Assembly: GCF_029946185.1 (NCBI RefSeq)
Contig: NZ_JAQSEA010000127.1
Span: forward strand, 1 to 45,885
DNA from: Prosthecobacter sp.
GTDB lineage: Bacteria > Verrucomicrobiota > Verrucomicrobiia > Verrucomicrobiales > Verrucomicrobiaceae
Reading direction: 5' to 3'
Length of the DNA: 45,885 bases
The stretch's first letter is position 1. Each line of letters opens with the position of its first letter. Below, piece by piece: positions 27,198 to 34,928 of this stretch. A program made the position numbers and the translations under genes. The notes under the pieces were generated by a model. That model saw nothing but the letters and a program-made list of their open reading frames with translations, did no database searches and had not been told where the DNA came from.

Positions 27198-27268
27198 AAA
27201 GTACTCGTGAGCTTTAGCTCGCTCTGGATAGCGCTCGCTCTTCCCAGAATCCAGAACGAGCTGAATGG
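27198..27268. repeat. Dispersed palindromic repeat, copy 2
   Basis: Left arm 27198-27227 begins AAAGTACTCGTGAGC and ends GCTCTGG; right arm 27251-27265 is CCAGAACGAGCTGAA. It matches copies 1 and 3 but lies in the opposite orientation. It sits in the 200-base gap between the DUF4175-like gene and the methyltransferase gene. Confidence 0.8.
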
Positions 27269-27322
27269 GTAGAATAGGACTGATCCGACCGATGCGACGG
27301 AGAGCAATCACTCCCAGCGCTC

Positions 27323-30300
27323 TTACTTCTTCGCCTTGGTGGCGATGGCTTTGTAGTAGCTTTCGATGGCGGCGCGGTATTCGGGGGCGGCTTCGGAGCG
27401 GGTGGCTTCGGTGAGGTCGTCGGCCATCTTCTGGGGGAGGTGGCCCCAGTCTCCTTTGACGAGGACTCCGACTTGTCCGAGGACGCCGTCTTGAAGCTGG
27501 GTGGATTGATTGCCGCCTTCGGCGGACTGGGCCTGGGAGTTCTGACCCTGCTGCTTTTGGTTTTGAGCCTGCTGCTGGCCGGGTTTCTGGCCGGGGGCCT
27601 GGCCCTGATTGCGGGAGTCGGCCATGCTTTGCTGCTGGGCCTGCTGGGCGTTGTTGAGACTCTGCTGGGCCTGCTGGCCTTGCTGTTGCTGACCCTGCTG
27701 CTGCTGGCCGTTTTGAGACTGCTGCTGACTGCCCTGCATGGGATGAAGCTGGGCATCGAGCTGATCGAGCGCCTGCGCGAGCATCTGGCCCTGAAGCTCT
27801 TCAAGTGGTGACGCGAGCATGGCGGGGGATGTCTTGCTGGCGGTGGCTTCGGCGGCTTTGGCTGCTTGGGCGGCATTGGTCTGGCTCTGCTGTGAGGCTT
27901 GGGGATTGGGCACGGGATTGGCCTGGGTGGCTTCGGCCTTTTGGCCGGCCTGCTGCAATTGATTGCTGGCCTGCGCGACTTGTTCGGCGGCTTCTTTATC
28001 GCCAAGACGCTGCTGATGGCGTGAGACGCGGGCGAGATCATTCGCGGCCTGTTTCTGTGCCATGCCGTTTTGCACGGCCTGCTGGGTTTCTTTGGCGACG
28101 GCCTGCTCGGCCAGCTGCGCGGTGGACTGCGCGGTTTCGGCGAGGGCCTTCTGCATGGACTGATTTTTGGGCAGTTCCTTTTCCAATGCTTCAAGCACTG
28201 CCTGCGGATTCTGCGTGGCGTCCTGCGCCATTTCCGCGAGCTGCTTGGCGCGGTCATAGGCTTCGTCGAGAGGCTCCTGTACGCCAAGTTCCTGCTCCAT
28301 TTGCTGCATGGCGGCCTGATCGGCTTCGGTGAGCTGCTGGCCGTCTTCGACCTTCTGCATGTTTTGCGCGAGCTGCTCAAGCGCCTGCGCGGTCTGCTGC
28401 TGGGCATTCGCGGCGGACTGTAGAGCTTGGGCCTGCGGCTTGCTCTGGGTGGCCTGGGCGGCCTGTTTCAAATTCTGCGCAATTTGAGGGGTCTTCTGCT
28501 GCATCTGCGCGAGGGCGACATCGGCGGTGCGGGCGAGCTGGCTTTCAGCCTGCTTGGTCAAATCGGAGGCGTTGGCTTCCTGGCGCAGGGCGGCTTGCAG
28601 CGCGGCCATTTTCTCGGCGTTCTCGGCGGCCTCAGGGCGGAGTTCCTGGGCTTTTTCGGCGACTTCAGCGACGGGCTTTTCGGCCTTGGCGTCGTCGGCT
28701 GCGGTCTGGGTTTCCTGCTGCGTCTTTTTGAGATCTGCAGCGACGCGTTTCATCATGTCGCTGACTTCGGGGGTGAGCGATGCGAGTTGGGCGCGTGCGG
28801 CTTCAACCTGCGGCTGAAGCTGCGCGGTGAGTTCGTTCGCCTTCTGCTGCGCATCGGCGGTGGCCTGCAGCGCGGGCTCATTGTTGAGCTGCTGACCGGC
28901 CTGCTGCTGCGCGGCCTCGCGGGCGAGGTTTTTGTTTTGTTCGGCGGCGTTGCGCGAGGTGTCGCTGGCCTGCTGCGCGGCCTGGCGGAGATTGTTGGAG
29001 GCCTGCGGATCTTTTTGCTGCATGGCTTCGGCAATGCGGGCGCGGTTGATCTTGTCCGGCACCTGCTGCAGGGCCTCGGCGGCGGCTTTGGCCTGTGCGG
29101 CGCTCTGTGCGAGGTCCTGCTGATTTTGCGGGCGCATGGATTCCACCTGCGCGGCTTCAAGCGCCTGTGAGGCATCCTGCGCGAGGGCGTCTGCCTCCAG
29201 GGCGCGTGCGGCCTGCGCGAGCTGTGTGGCCTGCTCCTTCAAATTCGCCATGGCCTTGGTGGCCTCGGACGGCGGGGCCTTGCTGCGGCGGGCTTTCTCG
29301 GCTTCTTCAGGGGAGAGCAGGGGGATCTTCCTGGCCTCGGCGGTCTGGCGCGCGAGTTCATCCACGGCGCGACTGGCGCGGTTCATGTCCAGCGCGGCCT
29401 GGGTGTTGGTGGCTTGGTTTTGCTCGCGCAACTCGGCCTGATCCTGGAGTTGTTTGGCGGATTGGGTGAGCAGCTTTTCTGCTTTCTCGACGGGGGTGAG
29501 GCCGTCGTGATCGGGCTTCTGTTTCTGGCGCGGATCGCGTGTGGCGTTTTCAGCGTTGGCGAGGTGGTTTCTGGCCTCCTCCAGTTTGGCGAGGGCGGGG
29601 TTGTCCTGACGGGTGAGGTTTTCGCGGCGCTGGGTGGCTTCGTTGGCGGTTTGCTCGGCGATGCCGCGAGTGATGTCGGAGGCCTGCTGAAGGCGGCTGC
29701 GCAGATTGTCCGAGGCACCGTAGAGGTGCTCGGGGCTCTTGGTCTGGTCCGGCTTGTCGAGGCTGCTGGCGAGATCGGCGGAGGTTTCGGTGATGCGTTT
29801 GTCCATCTCCTGCACGGGTCCATGAAAGCGACCCTTCTGCGATTCATCGAGCTTTGACAGATCTTTTTGCAAGGTCTTGGCCTGGGCCATGAGCGCGCGC
29901 TGCTGCTCCTGCCATTTGGGGCGCTGCTCGGCATCGCGATTGGCCTGCAACGAGGTCTCGGTGAGCATGCGGGACTGGCGCTGGAGCTGCTGGGATTCCT
30001 GTGCGGCGATCTTGGCGGTGTCTTCGGCGGCAAAGGCGCGGAGGGCATCGGCGATGACGCTGGCATGGCCGGCGGCTTCACTGGCGGCGCGCTTGAGCGG
30101 CTCGGTGTTGTCGATTTCGTCGGCCTTGAGCTTTTCGAGTTCGGGAAGCTGCTCGCGGCGGAGCTGGGCGAGCTTCTTGCCAAGGAGCTGGGCCTCGGAG
30201 GCATCGAGCTGATTAGGAGCATCGCGTGCGGCTTCCTTGAGCGCGTTCCAGAGTTCTTCGGACTGGGCTTTGACCTGCTCGAGTCTTTCCTGCGCGGAGG

Positions 30301-31999
30301 CGAGTGCGTTGGAGGCTTCGTCCTTGGCCTTGTCGGGGTCTTTGCGGGCGTTTTTTTCGCTCTTGCGCACCTTTTCGAGTTCCTTGCGCAGCTCGCGGGT
30401 TTGTTCATCGAGACGGTCGGCCTTCACGGCGAGGCGGCGCTGGCTTTCCGCCCACTCGCGCTGGCGGGGATCGACGGTCTGCTCAAGGATGATGACGCGG
30501 ACGGGCGGGGACTCGGCTTTCTGGCCTTTGAGGTCGGTGACGATGAGCTTGATGAGGAGGGCATCGCCGGTCTTCACGCCAAGCGGTGCGAGTGGGAGCA
30601 GCGTCTGCACGGGGGCTTCCTTGTCCGCTTTGGTGAAGGGGAGATCGCGCTCGGTCCAGTTGGCACCGTTGATGGCGTGGGCGAGCTTGACGCTGCCGAT
30701 GCCGACATCGTCCGTGACGAGGCCGGTGAGGCGCACAGCTTCATCGGCGAGGAGTTCGATCTGCTCGGCGGGGTCGCTGATCTGCGCGGTGGGCGGGAGA
30801 TCGGGAATAGTGGTGATGCGCCAAGGCGTGCTTTCTTCATTGGTGAAGCCGGTTTCCTGAGACTTCAAAGCGATCTGCCAGGAGCTGTGCGTGGGCTGCA
30901 CGGGGATGTCTGTGGTGAGCAGGCCTGCGGGTGTGGTGGTGGCTGGCAGGATCTTCTTTTCGGGGAGATCGGGATTCAAAACGAAGTCGCTCTGCGAGAC
31001 GGGCTGGTTGGCCTTGAGCGAGAGCTTGATGGTGGAGCCGTCGAGGGCTTCGAGATCGCCCTGGTCGGCGGTGATCTGCGTTTCCTTCCAGCCGGAGTAG
31101 GCGGGCGGGATGATGGTCTTGGTGAACTCCAGGATGCGGGGCCGTGCGCGTGCGCTGAGCGTGCGCCAGGGGGTGATGGCATCGGCCGCATGGACGCGGT
31201 AGCGCACGTCCGTCTGGCCGACGGGGATGATGCCTTCAAAGCGCGCGGTGCCGACGGCGGAGAGCTCGGTGAGGCGGGGCTTGAAGCCTTCCACGACAAA
31301 CTCCAGCGTGGCCTGCGCGGGCTGCGAGCCTTCGGTTTCGATGATGAGCGGCATCTCAGAGCCGATGGGCGCGAGGGCGCTGGGCTTGAGCGGCTCAAGG
31401 ATGCGGATCTTCACCGAGGCTGGGCGTTCGAGATTGGCAAACGGCAGCGCGGCACGGGCCATGAAACCGCTGAGGTGCAGGCCGGGGATGAGGCAGAGCA
31501 GGAGGATGGTGGCGACCACACCGCCAGCGGCGAAGAACAAGGGGCGCAGCGTGCGTGTGGGGAGCTTGGTGTTCCAGTCGATGCCTTCGATGGAGGCGGC
31601 GACGTCGTCCTGGAGCTTTTCGCGGAACTCGACGGAGTCCTTCACATTCACACCGCCGCGTGGATCGGCGAGCTCCACGGCGGCGAGGAGGCGCTCGCGC
31701 AGGGAGGGCTCAGCGGCTTCGATGAGCTTGGCGGTGCCTTCTTTGCCATTGCCTTGAGCGATGAAGCGCCACGCGACGTGCCATGCCGCATAAGCAGCGC
31801 CGCCGTAGGCGATGAGGGTGATCCATGGCCGCAGCGCGTCTGGCATGAACCACGCGCGGTCCAGCAGGGCGATGAGCGCAAAGGCGGCGAGGGCGAGCGC
31901 TGCGCCGCATAGCAGGGCGCGCAGTCGCAGCAAGTGCTGACGGCGCTGGCGAAAGCGTTGCAAAGCTTCGTGCGTGGCGGGACGGAGAGCGAGATTCAT
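27323..31999 (-). CDS. DUF4175-like membrane protein with very long coiled coil
   Basis: 1,558 residues. Three hydrophobic segments (about 27-46, 59-79, 153-172) anchor the N-terminal part; residues about 190-500 are beta-rich (LERPASVKIRILEP, IIPPAYSG, ISDPAEQIELLADEAVRLTG), then from about 510 an enormous Ala/Glu/Gln coiled coil runs for roughly 850 residues. Residues about 1400-1510 are extremely Gln-rich (QQQQGQQQQGQQAQQ). The end, KGDWGHLPQKMADDL and EYRAAIESYYKAIA, is a conserved tail I associate with large planctomycete/verrucomicrobial relatives that often sit near MoxR/Bat gene sets. No MoxR or Bat gene is in this window. Function unknown; likely an envelope structural protein. A long antisense frame here is a shadow of the repetitive composition. 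Confidence 0.8.
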   Translation of the reverse strand: MNLALRPATHEALQRFRQRRQHLLRLRALLCGAALALAAFALIALLDRAWFMPDALRPWITLIAYGGAAYAAWHVAWRFIAQGNGKEGTAKLIEAAEPSLRERLLAAVELADPRGGVNVKDSVEFREKLQDDVAASIEGIDWNTKLPTRTLRPLFFAAGGVVATILLLCLIPGLHLSGFMARAALPFANLERPASVKIRILEPLKPSALAPIGSEMPLIIETEGSQPAQATLEFVVEGFKPRLTELSAVGTARFEGIIPVGQTDVRYRVHAADAITPWRTLSARARPRILEFTKTIIPPAYSGWKETQITADQGDLEALDGSTIKLSLKANQPVSQSDFVLNPDLPEKKILPATTTPAGLLTTDIPVQPTHSSWQIALKSQETGFTNEESTPWRITTIPDLPPTAQISDPAEQIELLADEAVRLTGLVTDDVGIGSVKLAHAINGANWTERDLPFTKADKEAPVQTLLPLAPLGVKTGDALLIKLIVTDLKGQKAESPPVRVIILEQTVDPRQREWAESQRRLAVKADRLDEQTRELRKELEKVRKSEKNARKDPDKAKDEASNALASAQERLEQVKAQSEELWNALKEAARDAPNQLDASEAQLLGKKLAQLRREQLPELEKLKADEIDNTEPLKRAASEAAGHASVIADALRAFAAEDTAKIAAQESQQLQRQSRMLTETSLQANRDAEQRPKWQEQQRALMAQAKTLQKDLSKLDESQKGRFHGPVQEMDKRITETSADLASSLDKPDQTKSPEHLYGASDNLRSRLQQASDITRGIAEQTANEATQRRENLTRQDNPALAKLEEARNHLANAENATRDPRQKQKPDHDGLTPVEKAEKLLTQSAKQLQDQAELREQNQATNTQAALDMNRASRAVDELARQTAEARKIPLLSPEEAEKARRSKAPPSEATKAMANLKEQATQLAQAARALEADALAQDASQALEAAQVESMRPQNQQDLAQSAAQAKAAAEALQQVPDKINRARIAEAMQQKDPQASNNLRQAAQQASDTSRNAAEQNKNLAREAAQQQAGQQLNNEPALQATADAQQKANELTAQLQPQVEAARAQLASLTPEVSDMMKRVAADLKKTQQETQTAADDAKAEKPVAEVAEKAQELRPEAAENAEKMAALQAALRQEANASDLTKQAESQLARTADVALAQMQQKTPQIAQNLKQAAQATQSKPQAQALQSAANAQQQTAQALEQLAQNMQKVEDGQQLTEADQAAMQQMEQELGVQEPLDEAYDRAKQLAEMAQDATQNPQAVLEALEKELPKNQSMQKALAETAQSTAQLAEQAVAKETQQAVQNGMAQKQAANDLARVSRHQQRLGDKEAAEQVAQASNQLQQAGQKAEATQANPVPNPQASQQSQTNAAQAAKAAEATASKTSPAMLASPLEELQGQMLAQALDQLDAQLHPMQGSQQQSQNGQQQQGQQQQGQQAQQSLNNAQQAQQQSMADSRNQGQAPGQKPGQQQAQNQKQQGQNSQAQSAEGGNQSTQLQDGVLGQVGVLVKGDWGHLPQKMADDLTEATRSEAAPEYRAAIESYYKAIATKAKK

Positions 32000-32059
32000 G
32001 TGGGGGAAAGCTTAACGCGGCGCGGGAGGAGTTCTTTACGGGGCAGGGTGGAGCGGAAT

Positions 32060-32093
32060 GGGGGAGGTGAAAGGGGGAAGTGGGGAGCTTGGG
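32060..32093 (+). other. G-rich tract, possible G-quadruplex
   Basis: Four G-runs (32060-32064, 32073-32077, 32082-32085, 32091-32093) are separated by loops of 8, 4 and 5 bases. The surrounding 32030-32160 is strongly purine-rich on the plus strand. It lies between the divergent DUF4175-like gene and the small secreted gene at 32236. Confidence 0.45.
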
Positions 32094-32235
32094 TGGCTGC
32101 GGGAGTGGGTTTTTGGCAAGGGAATGTGGAGCAAAGGAATGGGGGAGGGGGCTGGGGATTGATCTAGATGGGAGTGACATCTGACGCAGCCAAGGCTTGA
32201 CCTGCGGCGGCTTTTTCGATTTCATGCATGCAAGC

Positions 32236-32751
32236 ATGAATATCTTCATCGCAGCAACTCTAGGCCTTTGGATGGCGGTGCCCGCCTGCGCCACGACATC
32301 AGCCTTGGTGCGAACATATCAGCCGTTTGGAATGGACCGTATCACCATCGAGCCTGTGACATGCTATGCATGGAACGCTCAAATAGCGGTGGACGATGCC
32401 TTGCTCTACATCTCGGCGAAAAACGAGGCACCCAATTTTTCCAAAACGCCCGTCGGAGATCTGAATCTGGCGTCCACCAGCCACCTCTCTTTTTCAAACA
32501 GCGAGAGCGGCACTGGCAGGCCGATGAAGGTAGTCATGAAGGCGGATGAGTTCGTCATCACTGAAGGTTATACCCGCGAAGACATCGTGAAGGCCTGTCT
32601 GGAATGTGTCCGGCGGGTGCTGCCTGAGAAGTTGCGCAACACGCCGTTAACCTTCTCAGCCTCCCCAGAAAACAAGGCATGGATGAGCAAGATCGTGGAT
32701 GAGTTCAACCAGCATGACCGGAGCAAGGTGTTCTACGGGGCTGAGCCGTGA
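32236..32751 (+). CDS. Small secreted protein of unknown function
   Basis: 171 residues from the ATG at 32236. The first 19 residues (MNIFIAATLGLWMAVPACA) look like a Sec signal peptide with a cleavage site before TTS. An in-frame ATG at 32224 would add four residues (MHAS) and a further one exists at 32197; the short version gives the cleanest signal peptide, and no Shine-Dalgarno sequence decides. The mature part has no motif I recognise; it contains a Cys pair (EPVTCYAW, KACLECVRR) and ends DRSKVFYGAEP. It is followed after 30 bases by another secreted protein gene on the same strand, probably one transcription unit. Confidence 0.7.
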   Translation: MNIFIAATLGLWMAVPACATTSALVRTYQPFGMDRITIEPVTCYAWNAQIAVDDALLYISAKNEAPNFSKTPVGDLNLASTSHLSFSNSESGTGRPMKVVMKADEFVITEGYTREDIVKACLECVRRVLPEKLRNTPLTFSASPENKAWMSKIVDEFNQHDRSKVFYGAEP

Positions 32752-32781
32752 AAGCGGGGCCAATCCGCGGAGATATTTGAG

Positions 32782-33276
32782 ATGCCCACGATGAAGACAT
32801 TGATACTCACCTTTTTGCTGACACTAGCACTGCCCTTCTTTACTTCAGCCCAGGAGCCAGAGGCCGCTGAGGTCACGCAGCCAGCGGCTAACATCACGAT
32901 TAAAGAAAAGGAGTTTGGGCTCTTTGAAGAGAAGGAGCGGGGGGAAATACTCTTTACCCCTGCCGAGAGCGTGCCACATGTCTTGGGTCAGGGATATGGG
33001 TGGCGTTTGAAGGTGGACACGGACAGCAAGAGCATCCGGGTGAAACATGAGTTGCATCTGCCTGCGCCAGCCAAAGATTGGGGAGACATCGAAGAAGGAA
33101 TGACCGTCTCCGCTGACCGGAAGTCCTGCGCTTATGTTGAGGACTGCAAACTGCATCAAGGTTATATTTTTTACGCTTGGGAAGTGGCTGAGGATGATCC
33201 AGAAGGGGAATATGAGGTGCGCGTCTTCATCGATGACAAGCTTGTCGCCAGGTTTAAGTTCACCGTGAAGCGTTAA
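32782..33276 (+). CDS. Small secreted protein of unknown function
   Basis: 164 residues. A GGAG at 32769-32772 sits nine bases before the ATG at 32782 and supports this start; MKTL at 32791 is the alternative. Residues 1-23 form a signal peptide ending TSA with cleavage before QEPEA. The mature protein is acidic, with an immunoglobulin-like or C2-like beta pattern near its end (EYEVRVFIDDKLVARFKFTVKR), resembling small periplasmic beta sandwiches that end in such a strand. No family assigned. The two internal Cys (KSCAYVEDCK) may form a disulfide. Confidence 0.75.
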   Translation: MPTMKTLILTFLLTLALPFFTSAQEPEAAEVTQPAANITIKEKEFGLFEEKERGEILFTPAESVPHVLGQGYGWRLKVDTDSKSIRVKHELHLPAPAKDWGDIEEGMTVSADRKSCAYVEDCKLHQGYIFYAWEVAEDDPEGEYEVRVFIDDKLVARFKFTVKR

Positions 33277-33376
33277 CGATGCACAAGAATCAGCCAAATT
33301 CCGTGAGGACGGATCAAGCACAGGTGCTCACCCTTCGCTGGCTTTCCTCGACCTCTTAACCACAGTGCTCAACACC

Positions 33377-33477
33377 ATGAAAGACCAACGCAGGCAGTTC
33401 TTCTTCTGGCTCGGCGTCTTTGTACTGCCGCGGAGTATAAGAGCATATTCCGTATTGACCCAGACGAGGAGGAGTGA
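33377..33477 (+). pseudogene. Frameshifted small gene remnant
   Basis: An ATG at 33377 reads MKDQRRQFFFWLGVFVL in one frame. From base 33427 another frame reads AAEYKSIFRIDPDEEE and stops at 33475-33477. Both halves look like genuine protein and abut exactly, whereas the continuation of the first frame (PRSIRAYSVLTQTRR) does not. The simplest reading is a gene of about 35 or more residues disrupted by an indel near 33424-33427. Without relatives it could also be two unrelated short frames. Confidence 0.45.
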
Positions 33478-33508
33478 AAGAGAGCTTTTTTAATCTTCCC
33501 CCCCTGAC

Positions 33509-33751
33509 ATGAGTGATCCCGCGCCACTGCTGATTTATCCGATACCGAGTCTGATTTCGAACTTGGTGAACCGGGAAGAGGAGAAGGGCAGTCCGCTGAC
33601 GGAGGAGGAGGTCATAGAAGTCCGCAATAGCTGCAAGGCGGTGGCCCTGCCGAGGGATGTGGCGGAGAAGATTGATGCTGAGCGAGGGTACAAGGACATC
33701 GACCCGGAGCGCTGCTGGGAGGCGTGGCAGGAGGTGAGGAAGAGTTTTTGA
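33509..33751 (+). CDS. Small conserved-looking hypothetical protein
   Basis: 80 residues, no signal peptide or membrane segment. It is charged, with a helical central part (LTEEEVIEVRNSCKAVALP) and a closing ERCWEAWQEVRKSF. Codon use and the acidic composition suggest a real gene. I recognise no family. It follows the frameshifted remnant by 31 bases on the same strand. No Shine-Dalgarno sequence is visible; a run of seven C lies just upstream of the start. Confidence 0.6.
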   Translation: MSDPAPLLIYPIPSLISNLVNREEEKGSPLTEEEVIEVRNSCKAVALPRDVAEKIDAERGYKDIDPERCWEAWQEVRKSF

Positions 33752-34058
33752 TGGCTTCACTCTCTTGTTCTTCTCACTGCAACTCCAGCGCATGCAGAGA
33801 GCAGTCTGATCGTAGATTGGGTGTGTTTGGCGCGCCACACACTCCCACACTCAAACCTCCTTCGCCAAACCGAGTCATGTGGCGTCTTCACACGCTCAGA
33901 GACGGGCGGGCTGTTGCCACACGCATCCTACGTCATGAGTGTCAATCATCGTGAACTCGGCTGATATGTCAGTTCGTCGGCGATTCGAAACTTGATTCTG
34001 CGGTTGTGGTCGGCAGAGTTTGAGTCGTCTGCTCACGTATCCAAGCCCCTATCCAATC
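33752..34058. other. Intergenic stretch without a recognisable gene
   Basis: No open frame here reads like protein on either strand. The only structure seen is a short inverted repeat around GGCGCGCC near 33833 with GTGTGT and ACACAC arms. The promoter of the following lipoprotein gene presumably lies in the second half, but no convincing -35/-10 pair was found. Confidence 0.4.
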
Positions 34059-34580
34059 ATGAGATTTGCCGTCCTTCTTGTCTGCCTTGCATGTCTGAAT
34101 TCCTGTGGACGCTCGAAGAGCGATGGGGTGGTGAAGCGGGAAGGGAACCCAGATTACATCCGGGTGGAAGGTGCGTCGGAGGAAAAAATGAACCAGGCAA
34201 TCGCGCAATCGAGGAAGGAGATTAGCACTTTCATTGAGGCACTCGCGAACCCCAAGGCGTCGCAGACTCACTTTTCGGTGAAGAAGCCCTTTCCCTATCA
34301 GGATGGAGATGCGACTTCGCATGAACATATCTGGCTCTCCGATGTGTCGTTTCGCGACGGCAAGTTTTACGGTCGTGTGGGCAACGAGCCCGTGGATGTG
34401 AAGGGGCTGAAGCTGGGGGATGAAGTGGAGCTGGCGAAGGATGAGTCGTCTGACTGGATGATCATCGACGATGGCTATTTGATCGGCGGTTACACGATCA
34501 TCGCTCTCCGTGACGCCATGCCGCCGGATGAGCAGAAAGAATTCGACGAACATTTCCCTTACAAGATCGGGGCGAAGTAG
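34059..34580 (+). CDS. DUF2314-domain lipoprotein
   Basis: 173 residues from the ATG at 34059. The signal MRFAVLLVCLACLNSC has a lipobox with Cys16, which is why this internal start was preferred to the upstream ATG at 34020 (that version would bury the signal peptide). The mature part shows the DUF2314 pattern: NQAIAQSRKEISTFIEAL, then FSVKKPFPY, EHIWLSDVSFRDGKFYGRVG, and DWMIIDDGYLIGGYTIIALRD near the end. DUF2314 proteins have no established biochemical function. It stands alone, with gaps of about 300 bases on both sides. Confidence 0.8.
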   Translation: MRFAVLLVCLACLNSCGRSKSDGVVKREGNPDYIRVEGASEEKMNQAIAQSRKEISTFIEALANPKASQTHFSVKKPFPYQDGDATSHEHIWLSDVSFRDGKFYGRVGNEPVDVKGLKLGDEVELAKDESSDWMIIDDGYLIGGYTIIALRDAMPPDEQKEFDEHFPYKIGAK

Positions 34581-34684
34581 CATTGGGCCGGTCCCTGGGC
34601 TGACCTCCGCTATGATCACGGCTGCCTGGGTCACAGGACCGAAAGGCGGCGGCTAATGTTGATCCACTCTGGGATGATGATGTC

Positions 34685-34915
34685 ATGGCTCTGTCAGACG
34701 CAGAGGTTTTGCCCTCATTGTACGCAAAATTTGGCAGTGACTGTTGTGCTTCAAAAGGCGTATTTACTCCCGTCCACAAGCTTGCCGCGACCGATCAATC
34801 TTGGGATTCTGTTATTCTCGTATTCGAGAATAACATCAAAGGCAAAAAACTTACTTTCTGTGGAGTATGGTTTGGCATAAATATCATTGAATCTGACCTG
34901 ATTCAGAACCCCTGA
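34685..34915 (+). CDS. Possible small AT-richer gene upstream of the ATPase
   Basis: 76 residues (MALSDAEVLPSLYAKFG to ESDLIQNP). It is less GC-rich than its neighbours and its stop lies 13 bases before the GTG start of the ATPase gene, which is the spacing of an operon partner. Against it: no recognised family, no clear Shine-Dalgarno sequence, and a perfect inverted repeat runs through it. It could be the tail of a degraded gene or non-coding. The remainder of the gap, 34581-34684, holds nothing I recognise. Confidence 0.35.
   Translation: MALSDAEVLPSLYAKFGSDCCASKGVFTPVHKLAATDQSWDSVILVFENNIKGKKLTFCGVWFGINIIESDLIQNP
34810..34835. promoter_or_regulatory. Perfect 11-bp inverted repeat upstream of ATPase gene
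   Basis: TGTTATTCTCG (34810-34820), a 4-base loop TATT, and CGAGAATAACA (34825-34835) match perfectly. It ends 93 bases before the ATPase start. No T-run follows, so it is not a standard terminator; an operator for a dimeric regulator is the more natural reading. Confidence 0.5.
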
Positions 34916-34928
34916 AACCGGATTCATT

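Noticed and set aside
27123-27311. An upstream extension of the methyltransferase gene to 27311
   Set aside because: The extra 63 residues cross a palindromic repeat and look random; the domain begins naturally at MKPFLLLATS.
29867-31912. A 681-residue plus-strand open frame opposite the DUF4175-like gene
   Set aside because: It is the antisense of an Ala/Glu/Gln/Leu-rich coiled-coil gene; such composition rarely yields stop codons on the other strand. The translation has no fold-like pattern, no start signal and no family.
33356-33850. A 164-residue minus-strand frame over the small gene at 33509
   Set aside because: It is the mirror of a better plus-strand gene, starts inside an intergenic inverted repeat and has no recognisable domain.
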